Origin: Bacteroidota bacterium
GTDB taxonomy: Bacteria > Bacteroidota > Bacteroidia > Chitinophagales > Chitinophagaceae
DNA length: 34,832 nucleotides
Assembly: GCA_026391195.1 (NCBI GenBank)
Contig: JAPLEI010000053.1
Location: 1-34,832, forward strand
Reading direction: 5' to 3'
The notes under the pieces are model-generated. The model ran no database searches and was not told the DNA's origin. It was given only the letters and a program-made list of their open reading frames with translations. Positions 1-8,975 of this stretch are shown here, one piece after another; position 1 is the stretch's first letter; every line of letters begins with the position of its first letter. The position numbers were made by a program, and so were the translations under genes.

Positions 1-374
1 CCATACAGTACCCCCATTTGATTGATGCCAACCATCCACTCGTAATTTTCGAGGGAATAATCTTCAAAAACGCTGCCATCGCCTACTCCTGCATTATTAA
101 ATAGCAGGTCGATACCCCCTGCCTGTGCCAGAAAGTGGGCAGCCACCTGCTGGTACTGGTCTTTGTCGGATACATCCAGCGGAAAAAGCAGGGGCCTGCC
201 CCCGGCGTTCTGTATATCGGTTGCCGCTAATTCCAATGCCGTAACATTATTATCTGCCATACCAATCGTCCAGCCATCCCGGGCCAAATCCATGCAAAAA
301 GCTTTCCCCAGTCCGGAAGCTGCTCCGGTAATAAAAGCTCTTTTTTGGGGGTAGGTAGTAGACAAGGCAAGCAT
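1..374 (-). CDS. SDR family NAD(P)-dependent oxidoreductase, partial (C-terminus outside window)
   Basis: This is the first 124 codons of a classical short-chain dehydrogenase/reductase; the rest lies beyond base 1. The N-terminal Rossmann fold is plain: dinucleotide loop TGAASGLG at residues 16-23, an Asp (D41) at the end of beta-2 that suggests NAD(H) rather than NADP(H), the DV pair at 67-68 and the NNAG motif at 93-96. The catalytic Ser and Tyr-x3-Lys would lie downstream and cannot be seen. The ATG at 372-374 is the first in frame and leaves about ten residues before the first beta strand, as is usual in the family. The gene is divergent from the efflux operon with 144 bp between start codons. 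The substrate cannot be named. Confidence 0.9.
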   Translation of the reverse strand, partial: MLALSTTYPQKRAFITGAASGLGKAFCMDLARDGWTIGMADNNVTALELAATDIQNAGGRPLLFPLDVSDKDQYQQVAAHFLAQAGGIDLLFNNAGVGDGSVFEDYSLENYEWMVGINQMGVLY

Positions 375-518
375 GCAGCCGGTATTTTTAAAGTTACAAC
401 CCAACCATGAAAAAGCAGGGGATTGACCGAATTATTTATCACTTCGGCCGATTATACATTATCATACATAACACTGAAAATAATTTCTATCTTTAGCCGA
501 TTTTTAAAATTGTACCTA

Positions 519-1574
519 TTGAAAAGGATATTACTCCCGGTTTCACTTGTATTGCTGATGGCAGCCTGCAAGGGGAAAAAGGATAAAGAAGCGGCTGCTG
601 CCAAACCTGCCGGTGCTCCGGCCTTGGTGGATGTTATGATTGCAGCTACAGAACAAATCAGCACCACGATTGAAGCCAATGGTTCTGTGGTGGCTTTTGA
701 ATATCTCGAACTACGGCCCGAGGTTGCTGGTCGACTTACCTATTTACAGGTACCCGAAGGCAATGTGGTGGCTCAGGGAACGGTAATTGCCCGGGTGAAT
801 GATGCTGACTTACAGGCACAGATGAACAAAACACGTGTATTACTGGATTTAGCCCAAAAAACAGAAGCTCGCTTAGCCAAATTGATTGCCGTGGGAGGCA
901 TTAACCAGTCCGATTATGATGCCATAATTAGTCAGGTAAACGGTTACAAGGCAGATCTTGCCTATACCCAATCTCTGATAGATAAAACGGTAGTAAAAGC
1001 GCCTTTTTCGGGACTGGTGGGTTTGCGCATGGTAAGTCCTGGCGCCTATGTAACCCCTACTACCCTAATCGCTACTTTACAGCAGGTAGATAAAATAAAG
1101 GTAGATTTCACTTTGCCCGAGCAATACAGTAAGTTGATTCGGAAAGGGGCTGAAGTAGAAGTGCAAACCGATTTAAGCAAAGCCGAGCGCCATAAGGCAA
1201 CCATCATTGCTACTGAACCTCAGATTAGCTCAGTAAGCCGGAATTTAAAAGTTCGTTCGGTATTACAGGGTGTAAAAGCCAATCCGGGCTCTTTTGTAAA
1301 AGTATATTTAACGCGCCGGCAAGACCATCCCAGTGTTATGGTTCCTACCAACTGTATTATTCCCGACGATAAAAATAAGCAGGTGGTAGTGGTAAAGGGG
1401 GGCAAGGCAAACTTTGTAACTGTAAAAACAGGCATTCGCAATGAAGATATGGTGGAAATCATCAGTGGCATTAGTCCGGGTGACAGCGTAGTGGTAACCG
1501 GAGTGCTATTTGCCCGCCCGAAAGCGCCCCTTAAAGTGCGGGGCGTAAAAACGCAGGAACAGTTGAAACAATAA
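519..1574 (+). CDS. RND efflux periplasmic adaptor (membrane fusion protein), lipoprotein
   Basis: This is the adaptor that joins an inner-membrane RND pump to an outer-membrane channel. From the TTG at 519 it is 351 residues. It begins with a basic and hydrophobic signal ending in LLMAAC, a lipoprotein-type site followed by KGKKDKE, so it is probably lipid-anchored in the periplasm. Next come a barrel-sandwich (lipoyl-like) half with the stretch VVAFEYLELRPEVAGRL, a short helical hairpin, the returning half (VVKAPFSGLVGLRMVSPG) and the beta-barrel and membrane-proximal domains. The frame stays open upstream to another TTG at 423, but that extension would put about 32 residues before the signal peptide, so 519 is preferred. 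The pump gene follows 48 bp downstream. No TolC-like gene is present in the window. Confidence 0.92.
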   Translation: MKRILLPVSLVLLMAACKGKKDKEAAAAKPAGAPALVDVMIAATEQISTTIEANGSVVAFEYLELRPEVAGRLTYLQVPEGNVVAQGTVIARVNDADLQAQMNKTRVLLDLAQKTEARLAKLIAVGGINQSDYDAIISQVNGYKADLAYTQSLIDKTVVKAPFSGLVGLRMVSPGAYVTPTTLIATLQQVDKIKVDFTLPEQYSKLIRKGAEVEVQTDLSKAERHKATIIATEPQISSVSRNLKVRSVLQGVKANPGSFVKVYLTRRQDHPSVMVPTNCIIPDDKNKQVVVVKGGKANFVTVKTGIRNEDMVEIISGISPGDSVVVTGVLFARPKAPLKVRGVKTQEQLKQ

Positions 1575-1622
1575 TTTATTCCCACCATTCACCGGTAGGT
1601 GAATAACCATGTATTTGATCGT

Positions 1623-4600
1623 ATGAATATTTCCGAATTATCTCTCAAACGCCCGGTATTGGCAACGGTAATGAACCTGACGCTGATACTTTTTGGTGTA
1701 GTAGGGTATTCATTTTTGGCAGTGCGCGATTATCCGGCTATCGATCCGCCGGTTATTTCTGTGAGTACCAGTTACACCGGTGCCAATGCAGATATTATCG
1801 AAAGTCAGATTACCGAGCCCCTCGAAAAGCAGGTGAATGGTATTCCCGGCATTAAATCCATCACTTCATCCAGTCAGTTAGGGAGTAGTCAGATTACCAT
1901 TGAATTTAATCTCGGAGTAGATTTAGAGGCGGCTGCCAGTGATGTGCGCGATAAGGTAGGGCAAGCGATACGAAGTTTACCCCAAGATATTGATGCCCCG
2001 CCTGTAGTATTTAAATCAGATGCCAACAGTGATTTTATTCTGGTATTGGCTGTGCAAAGTAATACCAAGAGTTTGATGGAGTTGAGCGACTATGCAGAAA
2101 CGGTGTTGCAACAGCAATTTCAAACCATCAACAATGTAAGTGCGGTAAATATATTCGGACAAAAAAGATATTCGATGCGCCTATGGTTGCAGCCCGACCG
2201 GATGAGTGCATTTAATGTTGCCTTTACAGATATTCGAACGGCCCTTAACACAGAAAACGTTGAGCTGCCTCCCGGAAAAATTTATGGGAATAAAACGGAG
2301 TTAACCATTCGGGCATTGGGCAGACTTACCAATGAACAACAATTCAGAGACCTGATTATACGCGAAGATTCTTTGGGTATTGTTCGATTGAGTGATGTGG
2401 CTTCCGTAGAAATTGCTCCCGAACAATTGGAACAATCGTGGAAGGTGAATGGACTGAATGCCGTAGGATTGGCCATTATTCCGCAACCCGGGGCGAACAA
2501 TATTGAGATTGCCGACGAATTCATGAAAAGACTGGAAACGATTAAAAAATCGAACAAGTCGGATATTGAATTTAAGGTGATGATTGATAATACGGATATC
2601 ATTCGTAAGTCGTTAAGTGAGGTGAAGGAAACCCTATTAATTTCATTTTCGCTGGTTGTGTTGGTAATTTTCTTCTTCTTCCGCAACTGGCTGATTGCCT
2701 TGCGTCCGTTAATTGATATTCCGATATCGCTGATTGCTACCTTTTTTGTGATGTATCTTTTTGGGTTTTCCATCAATATCCTCACTTTATTGGGTATTGT
2801 GCTGGCAACCGGATTGGTGGTGGATGATGGTATTGTGGTAACCGAAAATATTTTCCGGAAGTTAGAAGAGGGAATGCCAATTAGAAAAGCAGCCCTAGAG
2901 GGGAGTAAGGAAATATTTTTTGCGGTAATTTCTACTTCACTCACGCTGGCCGTGGTTTTTTTGCCGGTAATATTTTTAGAAGGTTTTGTGGGCAGGTTGT
3001 TCCGCGAATTTGGCGTAACACTGGCTGCAGCAGTATTGATTTCAGCCTTTGTATCGCTCACCATTACGCCGGTACTGAATGTATACCTGAGTGCAAAGAA
3101 TATTCATGGCGGTTGGTTTTATAAAAAAACGGAACCATTTTTTGTAGGTCTCGAAACTGGCTACAACCGACTGCTGAAAGGGTTTATGAAAATTCGTTGG
3201 GCAGCTTGGGTTATTGTAGTTACCTGTGGTTTCCTAATTTGGTTTATCATGGGGCAATTACAAAGTGAATTGGCTCCATTGGAAGACCGCAGCAGCATCC
3301 GCTTTAATGTTACGGCTGCTGAAGGCACCAGCTATTACTCCATGCAAAAAATGGTAGACAATATCTTGGTGTTTTTAAATGATTCTGTGCCAGAAGGTGA
3401 TTTTACCATTGCCCGAACTTCTTCTGGATACGGGGGCTCCAGTGCAGGGGTAAATACATCGCAACCCAGGATAAGTTTGGTAGATCCTTCTAAACGTAAG
3501 CGTTCACAGGCAGAGATTGCTTCCGACTTGCAAAAAAAGATGGGGCGGTTTAATGATGCCCGGATTTTTGCAACGCAGGAACAAACGATATCAGTAGGTT
3601 TTGGTTCTAGGGGATCATTGCCTATTCAATTTATTTTACAAAATCAAGACCTAAGTCGGCTTCGACAAATCATACCCAAATTTTTAGATGAGGTAAGAAA
3701 AGATAAAACCTTTGCCAACTCTGATGTGAGCTTGAAATTTAATAAGCCTGAAATTCAACTTACGGTTGATCGGATGAAGATTAAAGATCTGGGCTTGAGC
3801 ACAACTGATGTAATCAGTACCATTCAAAGTGCATTTAGTGGTGGCAGACTGGCGTATTTTATTATGAATGGCTACCAGTATCAGGTGATTGCGCAAGTAG
3901 AAAGAGATAAAAGAAATACTACAGTAGATATTTCTAATTTATATGTAAGGAATAATAAGGGACAAAGTATTCCGCTGGATGCCGTTATAAAACTGGAGGA
4001 GAGCAGCAATCCGCCCACCTTATACCACTACAACCGATATAAGTCGGCTACCATTTCTGCTTCGCTGGCAGATGGTAAAACCATTGGGGATGGTATCAAA
4101 GCCATGCAAAGTATTGCAGATCGGTTATTGGATGAAAGTTATCAGGTTTCTTTAAGTGGACCATCGCGCGATTATGCCGAGAGCTCTTCCAATATTGCTT
4201 TTGCATTTATATTGGCGCTGATGTTGATTTATCTGGTACTCTCTGCGCAATTCGAAAGTTTCCGCGATCCGATTACCATTATGCTTACCGTTCCGCTGGC
4301 TTTGGCAGGTGCCTTGCTCAGCTTATATCTGCTTAAACAAACCTTGAATATTTTCTCGGAACTCGGGATGATAATGCTAATTGGTTTGGTAACCAAAAAC
4401 GGTATTTTGATTGTTGAATTTGCCAATCAGAAACGCACAAAAGGGTTGGCTAAAATGCCGGCAGTGGTAGAGGCGGCTACACAACGATTAAGACCGATTT
4501 TGATGACGAGTTTGGCCACTTCACTGGGAGCCTTGCCCATTGCTTTAAGTTTAGGAGCAGCTTCTACCAGCCGGGTGCCTTTGGGTATTGTGGTGGTAGG

Positions 4601-4703
4601 GGGGCTACTCTTTTCCCTATTGCTTACCCTATTTGTAATTCCGGCGGTTTATACCTTTATCTCTGGAAAACATGAAGCAGCGCCTACAGAAATTAACGGG
4701 TAA
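1623..4703 (+). CDS. RND efflux transporter permease (AcrB/HAE1 type)
   Basis: This is the inner-membrane proton-driven pump of a tripartite efflux system, 1026 residues, normal for the AcrB/MexB family. The start MNISELSLKRPVLATVM is the typical first transmembrane helix, with the family's RPV motif. Two large periplasmic loops are each followed by a block of transmembrane helices. The proton relay is intact: adjacent Asp401-Asp402 in helix 4 (GLVVDDGIVV) and Lys925 in helix 10 (GLVTKNGILI). A GTG at 1599 in the same frame would add eight residues without helping the topology, so the ATG at 1623 is preferred. It forms an operon with the adaptor upstream. The substrate (drug, dye, detergent or metabolite) cannot be told from sequence. 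Confidence 0.95.
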   Translation: MNISELSLKRPVLATVMNLTLILFGVVGYSFLAVRDYPAIDPPVISVSTSYTGANADIIESQITEPLEKQVNGIPGIKSITSSSQLGSSQITIEFNLGVDLEAAASDVRDKVGQAIRSLPQDIDAPPVVFKSDANSDFILVLAVQSNTKSLMELSDYAETVLQQQFQTINNVSAVNIFGQKRYSMRLWLQPDRMSAFNVAFTDIRTALNTENVELPPGKIYGNKTELTIRALGRLTNEQQFRDLIIREDSLGIVRLSDVASVEIAPEQLEQSWKVNGLNAVGLAIIPQPGANNIEIADEFMKRLETIKKSNKSDIEFKVMIDNTDIIRKSLSEVKETLLISFSLVVLVIFFFFRNWLIALRPLIDIPISLIATFFVMYLFGFSINILTLLGIVLATGLVVDDGIVVTENIFRKLEEGMPIRKAALEGSKEIFFAVISTSLTLAVVFLPVIFLEGFVGRLFREFGVTLAAAVLISAFVSLTITPVLNVYLSAKNIHGGWFYKKTEPFFVGLETGYNRLLKGFMKIRWAAWVIVVTCGFLIWFIMGQLQSELAPLEDRSSIRFNVTAAEGTSYYSMQKMVDNILVFLNDSVPEGDFTIARTSSGYGGSSAGVNTSQPRISLVDPSKRKRSQAEIASDLQKKMGRFNDARIFATQEQTISVGFGSRGSLPIQFILQNQDLSRLRQIIPKFLDEVRKDKTFANSDVSLKFNKPEIQLTVDRMKIKDLGLSTTDVISTIQSAFSGGRLAYFIMNGYQYQVIAQVERDKRNTTVDISNLYVRNNKGQSIPLDAVIKLEESSNPPTLYHYNRYKSATISASLADGKTIGDGIKAMQSIADRLLDESYQVSLSGPSRDYAESSSNIAFAFILALMLIYLVLSAQFESFRDPITIMLTVPLALAGALLSLYLLKQTLNIFSELGMIMLIGLVTKNGILIVEFANQKRTKGLAKMPAVVEAATQRLRPILMTSLATSLGALPIALSLGAASTSRVPLGIVVVGGLLFSLLLTLFVIPAVYTFISGKHEAAPTEING

Positions 4704-4742
4704 TGGTGCACATCAGCAGCGGTGAACCTTTTATTTATAGCC

Positions 4743-4777
4743 TTTCGTATAGGGTTGTTGCCCACATTGTATCTTTG
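4743..4777 (+). promoter_or_regulatory. Bacteroidota-type promoter of pdxH
   Basis: A perfect -7 element TATCTTTG lies at 4770-4777, matching TAnnTTTG. A weak -33 candidate (TTTC, 4743-4746) lies 23 bp upstream. Transcription would start about 10-14 bases before the pdxH ATG at 4795, giving a very short leader. The -7 element is convincing and the -33 box is not. Confidence 0.6.
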
Positions 4778-4794
4778 CACCGAAAAACAGGGAT

Positions 4795-5433
4795 ATGAGT
4801 ATAGCGGATATTCGAAAGGATTATAGTTTACAAACACTGGATGAGCAAGGGGTGGCCGATAATCCCACTGATCAATTTACCAAATGGTGGAAGGAAGCCG
4901 TAAGCAGTGATATTGTTGAAGTGAATGCTATGACGTTGGCAACGGTAAGCTCCGAGGGCGTGCCCGCTGCCCGAATTGTATTGCTGAAAGGCTTTGATAA
5001 AAACGGCTTTGTTTTTTTTACCAACTATGAAAGTAAGAAAGGACAAGACCTGCTCGCCCATCCTTTGGCAGCCCTTGTGTTTTTTTGGAAAGAATTAGAG
5101 CGGCAGGTTCGCATTAGCGGACGCGTAGAAAAAGTTTCTCCCGAAGAGAGTGATGCCTATTTTCAATCCCGCCCCGAAGGCAGCCGGCTGGGTGCCTGGG
5201 CATCTCCTCAAAGCAAACCGATTACCAACCGGCAAGTGATTGAAGAGCAATTGGCAGCCTATCAACAAACCTATCATCTTCACCCCATACCCCGCCCCCC
5301 TCATTGGGGTGGATACCGGGTAGTGCCTGATACCATTGAATTCTGGCAGGGACGAAGCAGTCGCTTGCACGACAGGATTCAATATAAATTAGATTCGGCG
5401 GGAAATTGGGAGATTAGTCGACTCGCTCCATAA
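4795..5433 (+). CDS. pdxH: Pyridoxamine 5'-phosphate oxidase
   Basis: This FMN enzyme oxidises pyridoxine or pyridoxamine 5'-phosphate to pyridoxal 5'-phosphate, the last step of vitamin B6 synthesis and salvage, in the cytoplasm. The 212-residue length is typical. Family signatures are present throughout: the N-terminal DP.xQF-like segment ([10 protein letters not shown]), the FMN-binding region [21 protein letters not shown], the [16 protein letters not shown] block, and the C-terminal substrate and FMN site [12 protein letters not shown] followed by W.I.RLAP at the very end. The gene has its own promoter just upstream and is followed after 17 bp by the SOUL-family gene, so the two are probably co-transcribed. 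Confidence 0.96.
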   Translation: MSIADIRKDYSLQTLDEQGVADNPTDQFTKWWKEAVSSDIVEVNAMTLATVSSEGVPAARIVLLKGFDKNGFVFFTNYESKKGQDLLAHPLAALVFFWKELERQVRISGRVEKVSPEESDAYFQSRPEGSRLGAWASPQSKPITNRQVIEEQLAAYQQTYHLHPIPRPPHWGGYRVVPDTIEFWQGRSSRLHDRIQYKLDSAGNWEISRLAP

Positions 5434-5450
5434 TCAATAAATCATCTGCT

Positions 5451-5975
5451 ATGGCTTCAACTATTTATGAGCAACCTTACAAAGTGATAAAGAGCTTACC
5501 GGATGCAGAAATTCGCTTTTATCCGCCGGCAGTAATGGCTACCGTTATTTCCACAGCTAATTCTTACAAAGAAGTTGGCAGCAAGGGATTTCGTCAGTTG
5601 GCGAATTATATTTTTGGCGGTAACGAAAACAATACAAAAATTGCCATGACGGCCCCCGTTCGTATGCAATTGTCTAACAAGGGCTCATCCATGAGTTTTG
5701 TAATGCCTCCCGATATGCCTTTGCAACAATTACCAAAGCCCAACCAAACGGGAATCAAATTCGAAAACACGCCTGCCGAATATGTGGCTGCCATCCGTTT
5801 TGGAGGGTATGCATCCGACAGTGATATCCAAAACTACTCGAAGAAGCTGACGGACATTCTTGCCAAAAACAATATCACGCACCAAGGCAACTTTCGCTTT
5901 TTAGGGTACGACGCTCCTTATAAATTTTTTAGCAGAAGAAATGAAATTATTGTAACCGTTCAGTGGAAGGGCTAA
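5451..5975 (+). CDS. SOUL family haem-binding-like protein
   Basis: This 174-residue protein matches the SOUL/HBP fold. It starts with the family's YKVIKSLPDAEIRFYPPAV segment, followed by the GFRQLANYIFGGN region, the typical KIAMTAPV motif, the SFVMPP motif and, at the end, the PPYKF-type region (YDAPYKFFSRRNEIIVTV). Eukaryotic homologues bind haem or porphyrins. In bacteria the role is poorly known, and haem binding here is carried over from the family. No signal peptide is seen, so it is probably cytoplasmic. It follows pdxH by 17 bp and converges on the GNAT gene, whose stop lies 8 bp away. Confidence 0.88.
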   Translation: MASTIYEQPYKVIKSLPDAEIRFYPPAVMATVISTANSYKEVGSKGFRQLANYIFGGNENNTKIAMTAPVRMQLSNKGSSMSFVMPPDMPLQQLPKPNQTGIKFENTPAEYVAAIRFGGYASDSDIQNYSKKLTDILAKNNITHQGNFRFLGYDAPYKFFSRRNEIIVTVQWKG

Positions 5976-5983
5976 GCAGCCAC

Positions 5984-6538
5984 TTATTTTCTCCAGTCCC
6001 ACAAAACAACGTCCCATTCAAGGCCGCCATATCCTATAGAATGAATTACCTGAAAGCCGGTTTTGATATGTGCTTTCAAAGAGCGGCTATTTGCTCGGGC
6101 CACATCGGTAATACCAAAATCATATTCGTTTTCCAACTCTTCTCTAAATCTTCCATATAACTGCTGCACCAGGCCCATGCCTCTCACAGATTTATCTACA
6201 CAAAGCTGACCAATCACAGCATATTTCGCCTGATTGAGGGGTATCCCCTGAAAAGTAAGTGCATCAATTTGGTTAAACAGATCTTCCGTAAGCGGATGGC
6301 CTATGCGGGCAGCAGGGGTAGCAATCAGGGCATATCCTACCACTTCCTCGCCTCTTTTGGCAATTACAGAAGGATGCGCCTCGTTCATTTTCTTCAAATA
6401 GTCCATCGAAAACTCTGCTATTAAAAATCCTTGGCTATTGGCTTCCTCTGCCGTAATATTTTTTTTGAGGTTGCGGCGTTGCAAGTCTAAGATGCCTATC
6501 AAATCTTCCTCGCCGGAAACGGTGGTAATGGTTATCAT
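5984..6538 (-). CDS. GNAT family N-acetyltransferase
   Basis: This is a 184-residue protein of the Gcn5-related acetyltransferase fold. The acetyl-CoA binding motif A is clear in the second half: the strand IGQLCVDKSVRG, then RGMGLVQQLY, where the R-G-x-G-L loop holds the pyrophosphate. The next strand and helix (ITDVARANSRSLKAHIKTGF) give motif B with the usual N-x-x-S-x-x-x-x-x-x-x-GF pattern. The acceptor is unknown. The gene converges on the SOUL gene and is divergent from the DUF1549/DUF1553 gene, and a good -7 promoter element lies just before its ATG. Confidence 0.9.
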   Translation of the reverse strand: MITITTVSGEEDLIGILDLQRRNLKKNITAEEANSQGFLIAEFSMDYLKKMNEAHPSVIAKRGEEVVGYALIATPAARIGHPLTEDLFNQIDALTFQGIPLNQAKYAVIGQLCVDKSVRGMGLVQQLYGRFREELENEYDFGITDVARANSRSLKAHIKTGFQVIHSIGYGGLEWDVVLWDWRK

Positions 6539-6542
6539 GCTT

Positions 6543-6550
6543 CAAAAGTA
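6543..6550 (-). promoter_or_regulatory. Promoter -7 element of the GNAT gene
   Basis: Read on the minus strand this is TACTTTTG, an exact match to the Bacteroidota TAnnTTTG element, ending 4 bases before the ATG at 6538. The transcript would be nearly leaderless. No clear -33 TTTG is visible, only T-rich sequence about 20 bases upstream. Confidence 0.45.
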
Positions 6551-6654
6551 GCACATTCAGTAAAAAACAGAAACTGTAACGGATTTTCAATTAATTAGTT
6601 AACTTAGTTAGTCCGGTTTCTGTTACCTCTCTGAAACGGGACTATTTGCCTGCG

Positions 6655-8973
6655 ATGAAAAAAATAATTGGGTTGCTCATATTGGGAGCCGGAATTTCGG
6701 TTGCGCTGTTGAATGCCTGTTCCAATGCAGCCATGGCAGATACTGCCATTCCAGATGTGATCAGTTATAATTATGATGTGCGGCCGATATTATCTGACAA
6801 ATGTTATAATTGTCATGGCCCGGATGCGCGCAAACGGGAGGCTGGATTGCGGCTGGATATTGCTTCGGAAGCGTATAAAGCTTTACAGGAACATCCCCAA
6901 AAGCATGCTCTAGTGCCAGGAAAACCCGAAGCTTCTGAACTCTTTGCCAGAATTACTACTACAGATACTTCTTTATTAATGCCAAAAGTATCGAGTAAAC
7001 TTCCGCGTCTTTCCGAGCACGAAGTAGCCATTCTTAAAAAGTGGATAGAGCAGGGCGCAAAGTACGAACCTCACTGGGCCTTTGTGGTTCCACAAAAAGC
7101 GCCCTTACCGGCAGTGAACGAAAAAAGCTGGCCAGTAAATGAGATTGACTATTTTATATTGAGTAAAATGGAACGGCAGGGATTGAGTCCTAACGAAGAG
7201 GCCGATAAAGAGCGATTGTTGAAAAGGGTTTGTATGGATCTTACGGGTATTTTACCTACTCCCGAGCAAACAGCTGCTTTTGTAAATGATGCATCCGCCA
7301 ATGCGTATGAGCAGCAGGTAGATCGCCTCTTGCAACTTCCGCAGTTTGGAGAAAAAATGGCCATCGGCTGGATGGACCTGGCACGTTTTGCTGACTCACA
7401 CGGATTTCAGGATGATAGTTATCGTTCTCAGTGGCCTTGGCGCGATTGGGTAATTGATGCCTTTAATCGCAACATGCGCTACGATACTTTTATAACCTGG
7501 CAGCTGGCGGGTGATTTGTTGCCCAATGCAACCAAAGAGCAACAACTGGCAAGTGGCTTCAATCGAAACCATAAAATAACCGAAGAGGGTGGGGTGATTG
7601 ATGAAGAGTATCGGGTGCAGTATGTAACCGACCGCACCAATACCTTTGGCAGAGCTATGCTGGCGATGACGGTGGAGTGTGCCAAATGTCATGATCACAA
7701 GTACGATCCCTTCTCTCAGAAAAATTATTATCAGCTTTATGCTTTCTTCAACAATGTAAAGGAAGTGGGGTTAGAATCTACCGTGGGCGGACCGGAAACC
7801 TATGCGAAAAATCCCCGCATGACGATTACGAATGAGGAAGTACAAAAAACCTTGCGCTTTATTAATAAAAAAGATACGGGCAAACTGGAAGTTTCTGTAA
7901 TGGCCGACCGCGATACATCTAGAAAAACATTTCTGTTGATTCGGGGTAATTATGATACTCCGGGAGAAGAAGTTCGTGCTGCAACACCGCCGGTTGTTTT
8001 GCCTTTCGACTCCGCCCGATGGAAAAGAAATCGCTTAGGATTAGCTCAATGGATGTTTGATGAAAAAAATCCGCTAACGGCACGGGTATTTGTAAACCGT
8101 ATCTGGCAAGAGTTTTTTGGAAGAGGCATTGTGAAAACGGCTTCCGACTTTGGTATGCAGGGCGATTTACCCTCAAATCCTCCATTACTTGATTGGCTGG
8201 CGGCAGATTTTCAACAGCATGGTTGGGATATGAAAAGATTGATTCGGCAACTGGTATTATCAGCTACCTATCGGCAGTCTGGAAAAATCAGTGCAGAAAA
8301 ATTGAAAAAAGATCCCCTGAATATTTATTTGTCGTATGCACCACGCGCCCGTTTTCCTGCGGAGTTGGTAAGAGATATTTTACTCAGCAGCAGTGGCTTG
8401 TTAAATACAGAAATTGGAGGCCCCAGTGTAAAACCCCTTCAGCCGCCCGGATTATGGGAACTGGCTACATCGGGAAGAGGCATCTTGAAAAAATACGTGC
8501 AGGATACCGGAAAATTATTATACCGCAGAGGGCTGTATACTTTTATAAAACGCACAGTACCGCCTCCTTCGATGATGATATTTGATGCCAGTAACCGAGA
8601 TGAATGTCAAACCAGCAGATATCGCACCAACACGCCGCTGCAGGCATTGGTGATGTTGAATGACCCCACGATGATTGAGGCTTCCAAGGCATTGGCCGAC
8701 CGACTTTTGCAGCGAGGCACAAACCCTACACAAGTAATTACCAGCGCGTTTCAGCGGATCATTTGCCGAACACCGGATGCCAAAGAAAAAGAGGTACTAG
8801 TAAGTTATTGGGAACAGGCAGTTGCTGAGTTGAAAAAAAATCCTGAGAACGCCCGCAAAATAATTTCTGTTGGCAATTATCAGGCAGTTACAAAAGATAC
8901 CATATTACTGGCAGCAGCTATGCAGGCTATCCAGGTAATGTATAATATGCAGGAAGCGATTACTAAAACCTGA
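6655..8973 (+). CDS. Di-haem DUF1549/DUF1553 domain lipoprotein (planctomycete-type cytochrome)
   Basis: This is a 772-residue exported protein. An N-terminal signal peptide ends at LLNAC (Cys22), so it is probably a lipoprotein. Then comes a planctomycete-type cytochrome c domain with haem motif CYNCH at residues 50-54 and the family phrase CHGPDARKREAGLRLD. DUF1549 follows (about 150-365) with a second haem motif, CAKCH at 342-346, followed by DHKYDP. DUF1553 fills the C-terminal half (NPLTARVFVNRIWQEFFGRG, then TPLQALVMLNDP). The module is shorter than many planctomycete versions because it lacks a long insert between the two DUFs. The function of the family is not established; two haems and export suggest extracytoplasmic electron transfer. 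The DUF1501 gene starts 2 bp after the stop, so they are translationally linked. A TTG at 6646 is a poorer start. Confidence 0.88.
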   Translation: MKKIIGLLILGAGISVALLNACSNAAMADTAIPDVISYNYDVRPILSDKCYNCHGPDARKREAGLRLDIASEAYKALQEHPQKHALVPGKPEASELFARITTTDTSLLMPKVSSKLPRLSEHEVAILKKWIEQGAKYEPHWAFVVPQKAPLPAVNEKSWPVNEIDYFILSKMERQGLSPNEEADKERLLKRVCMDLTGILPTPEQTAAFVNDASANAYEQQVDRLLQLPQFGEKMAIGWMDLARFADSHGFQDDSYRSQWPWRDWVIDAFNRNMRYDTFITWQLAGDLLPNATKEQQLASGFNRNHKITEEGGVIDEEYRVQYVTDRTNTFGRAMLAMTVECAKCHDHKYDPFSQKNYYQLYAFFNNVKEVGLESTVGGPETYAKNPRMTITNEEVQKTLRFINKKDTGKLEVSVMADRDTSRKTFLLIRGNYDTPGEEVRAATPPVVLPFDSARWKRNRLGLAQWMFDEKNPLTARVFVNRIWQEFFGRGIVKTASDFGMQGDLPSNPPLLDWLAADFQQHGWDMKRLIRQLVLSATYRQSGKISAEKLKKDPLNIYLSYAPRARFPAELVRDILLSSSGLLNTEIGGPSVKPLQPPGLWELATSGRGILKKYVQDTGKLLYRRGLYTFIKRTVPPPSMMIFDASNRDECQTSRYRTNTPLQALVMLNDPTMIEASKALADRLLQRGTNPTQVITSAFQRIICRTPDAKEKEVLVSYWEQAVAELKKNPENARKIISVGNYQAVTKDTILLAAAMQAIQVMYNMQEAITKT

Positions 8974-8975
8974 TT

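Noticed and set aside
2282-3064. 260-codon open frame on the minus strand inside the RND pump gene
   Set aside because: It lies wholly opposite a well-supported pump gene, its translation is low in hydrophobic order and matches no family, so it is an antisense shadow.
8193-8585. 130-codon plus-strand frame within the DUF1549/DUF1553 gene
   Set aside because: It is an alternative frame of a strong coding sequence with no recognisable domain or start signal.
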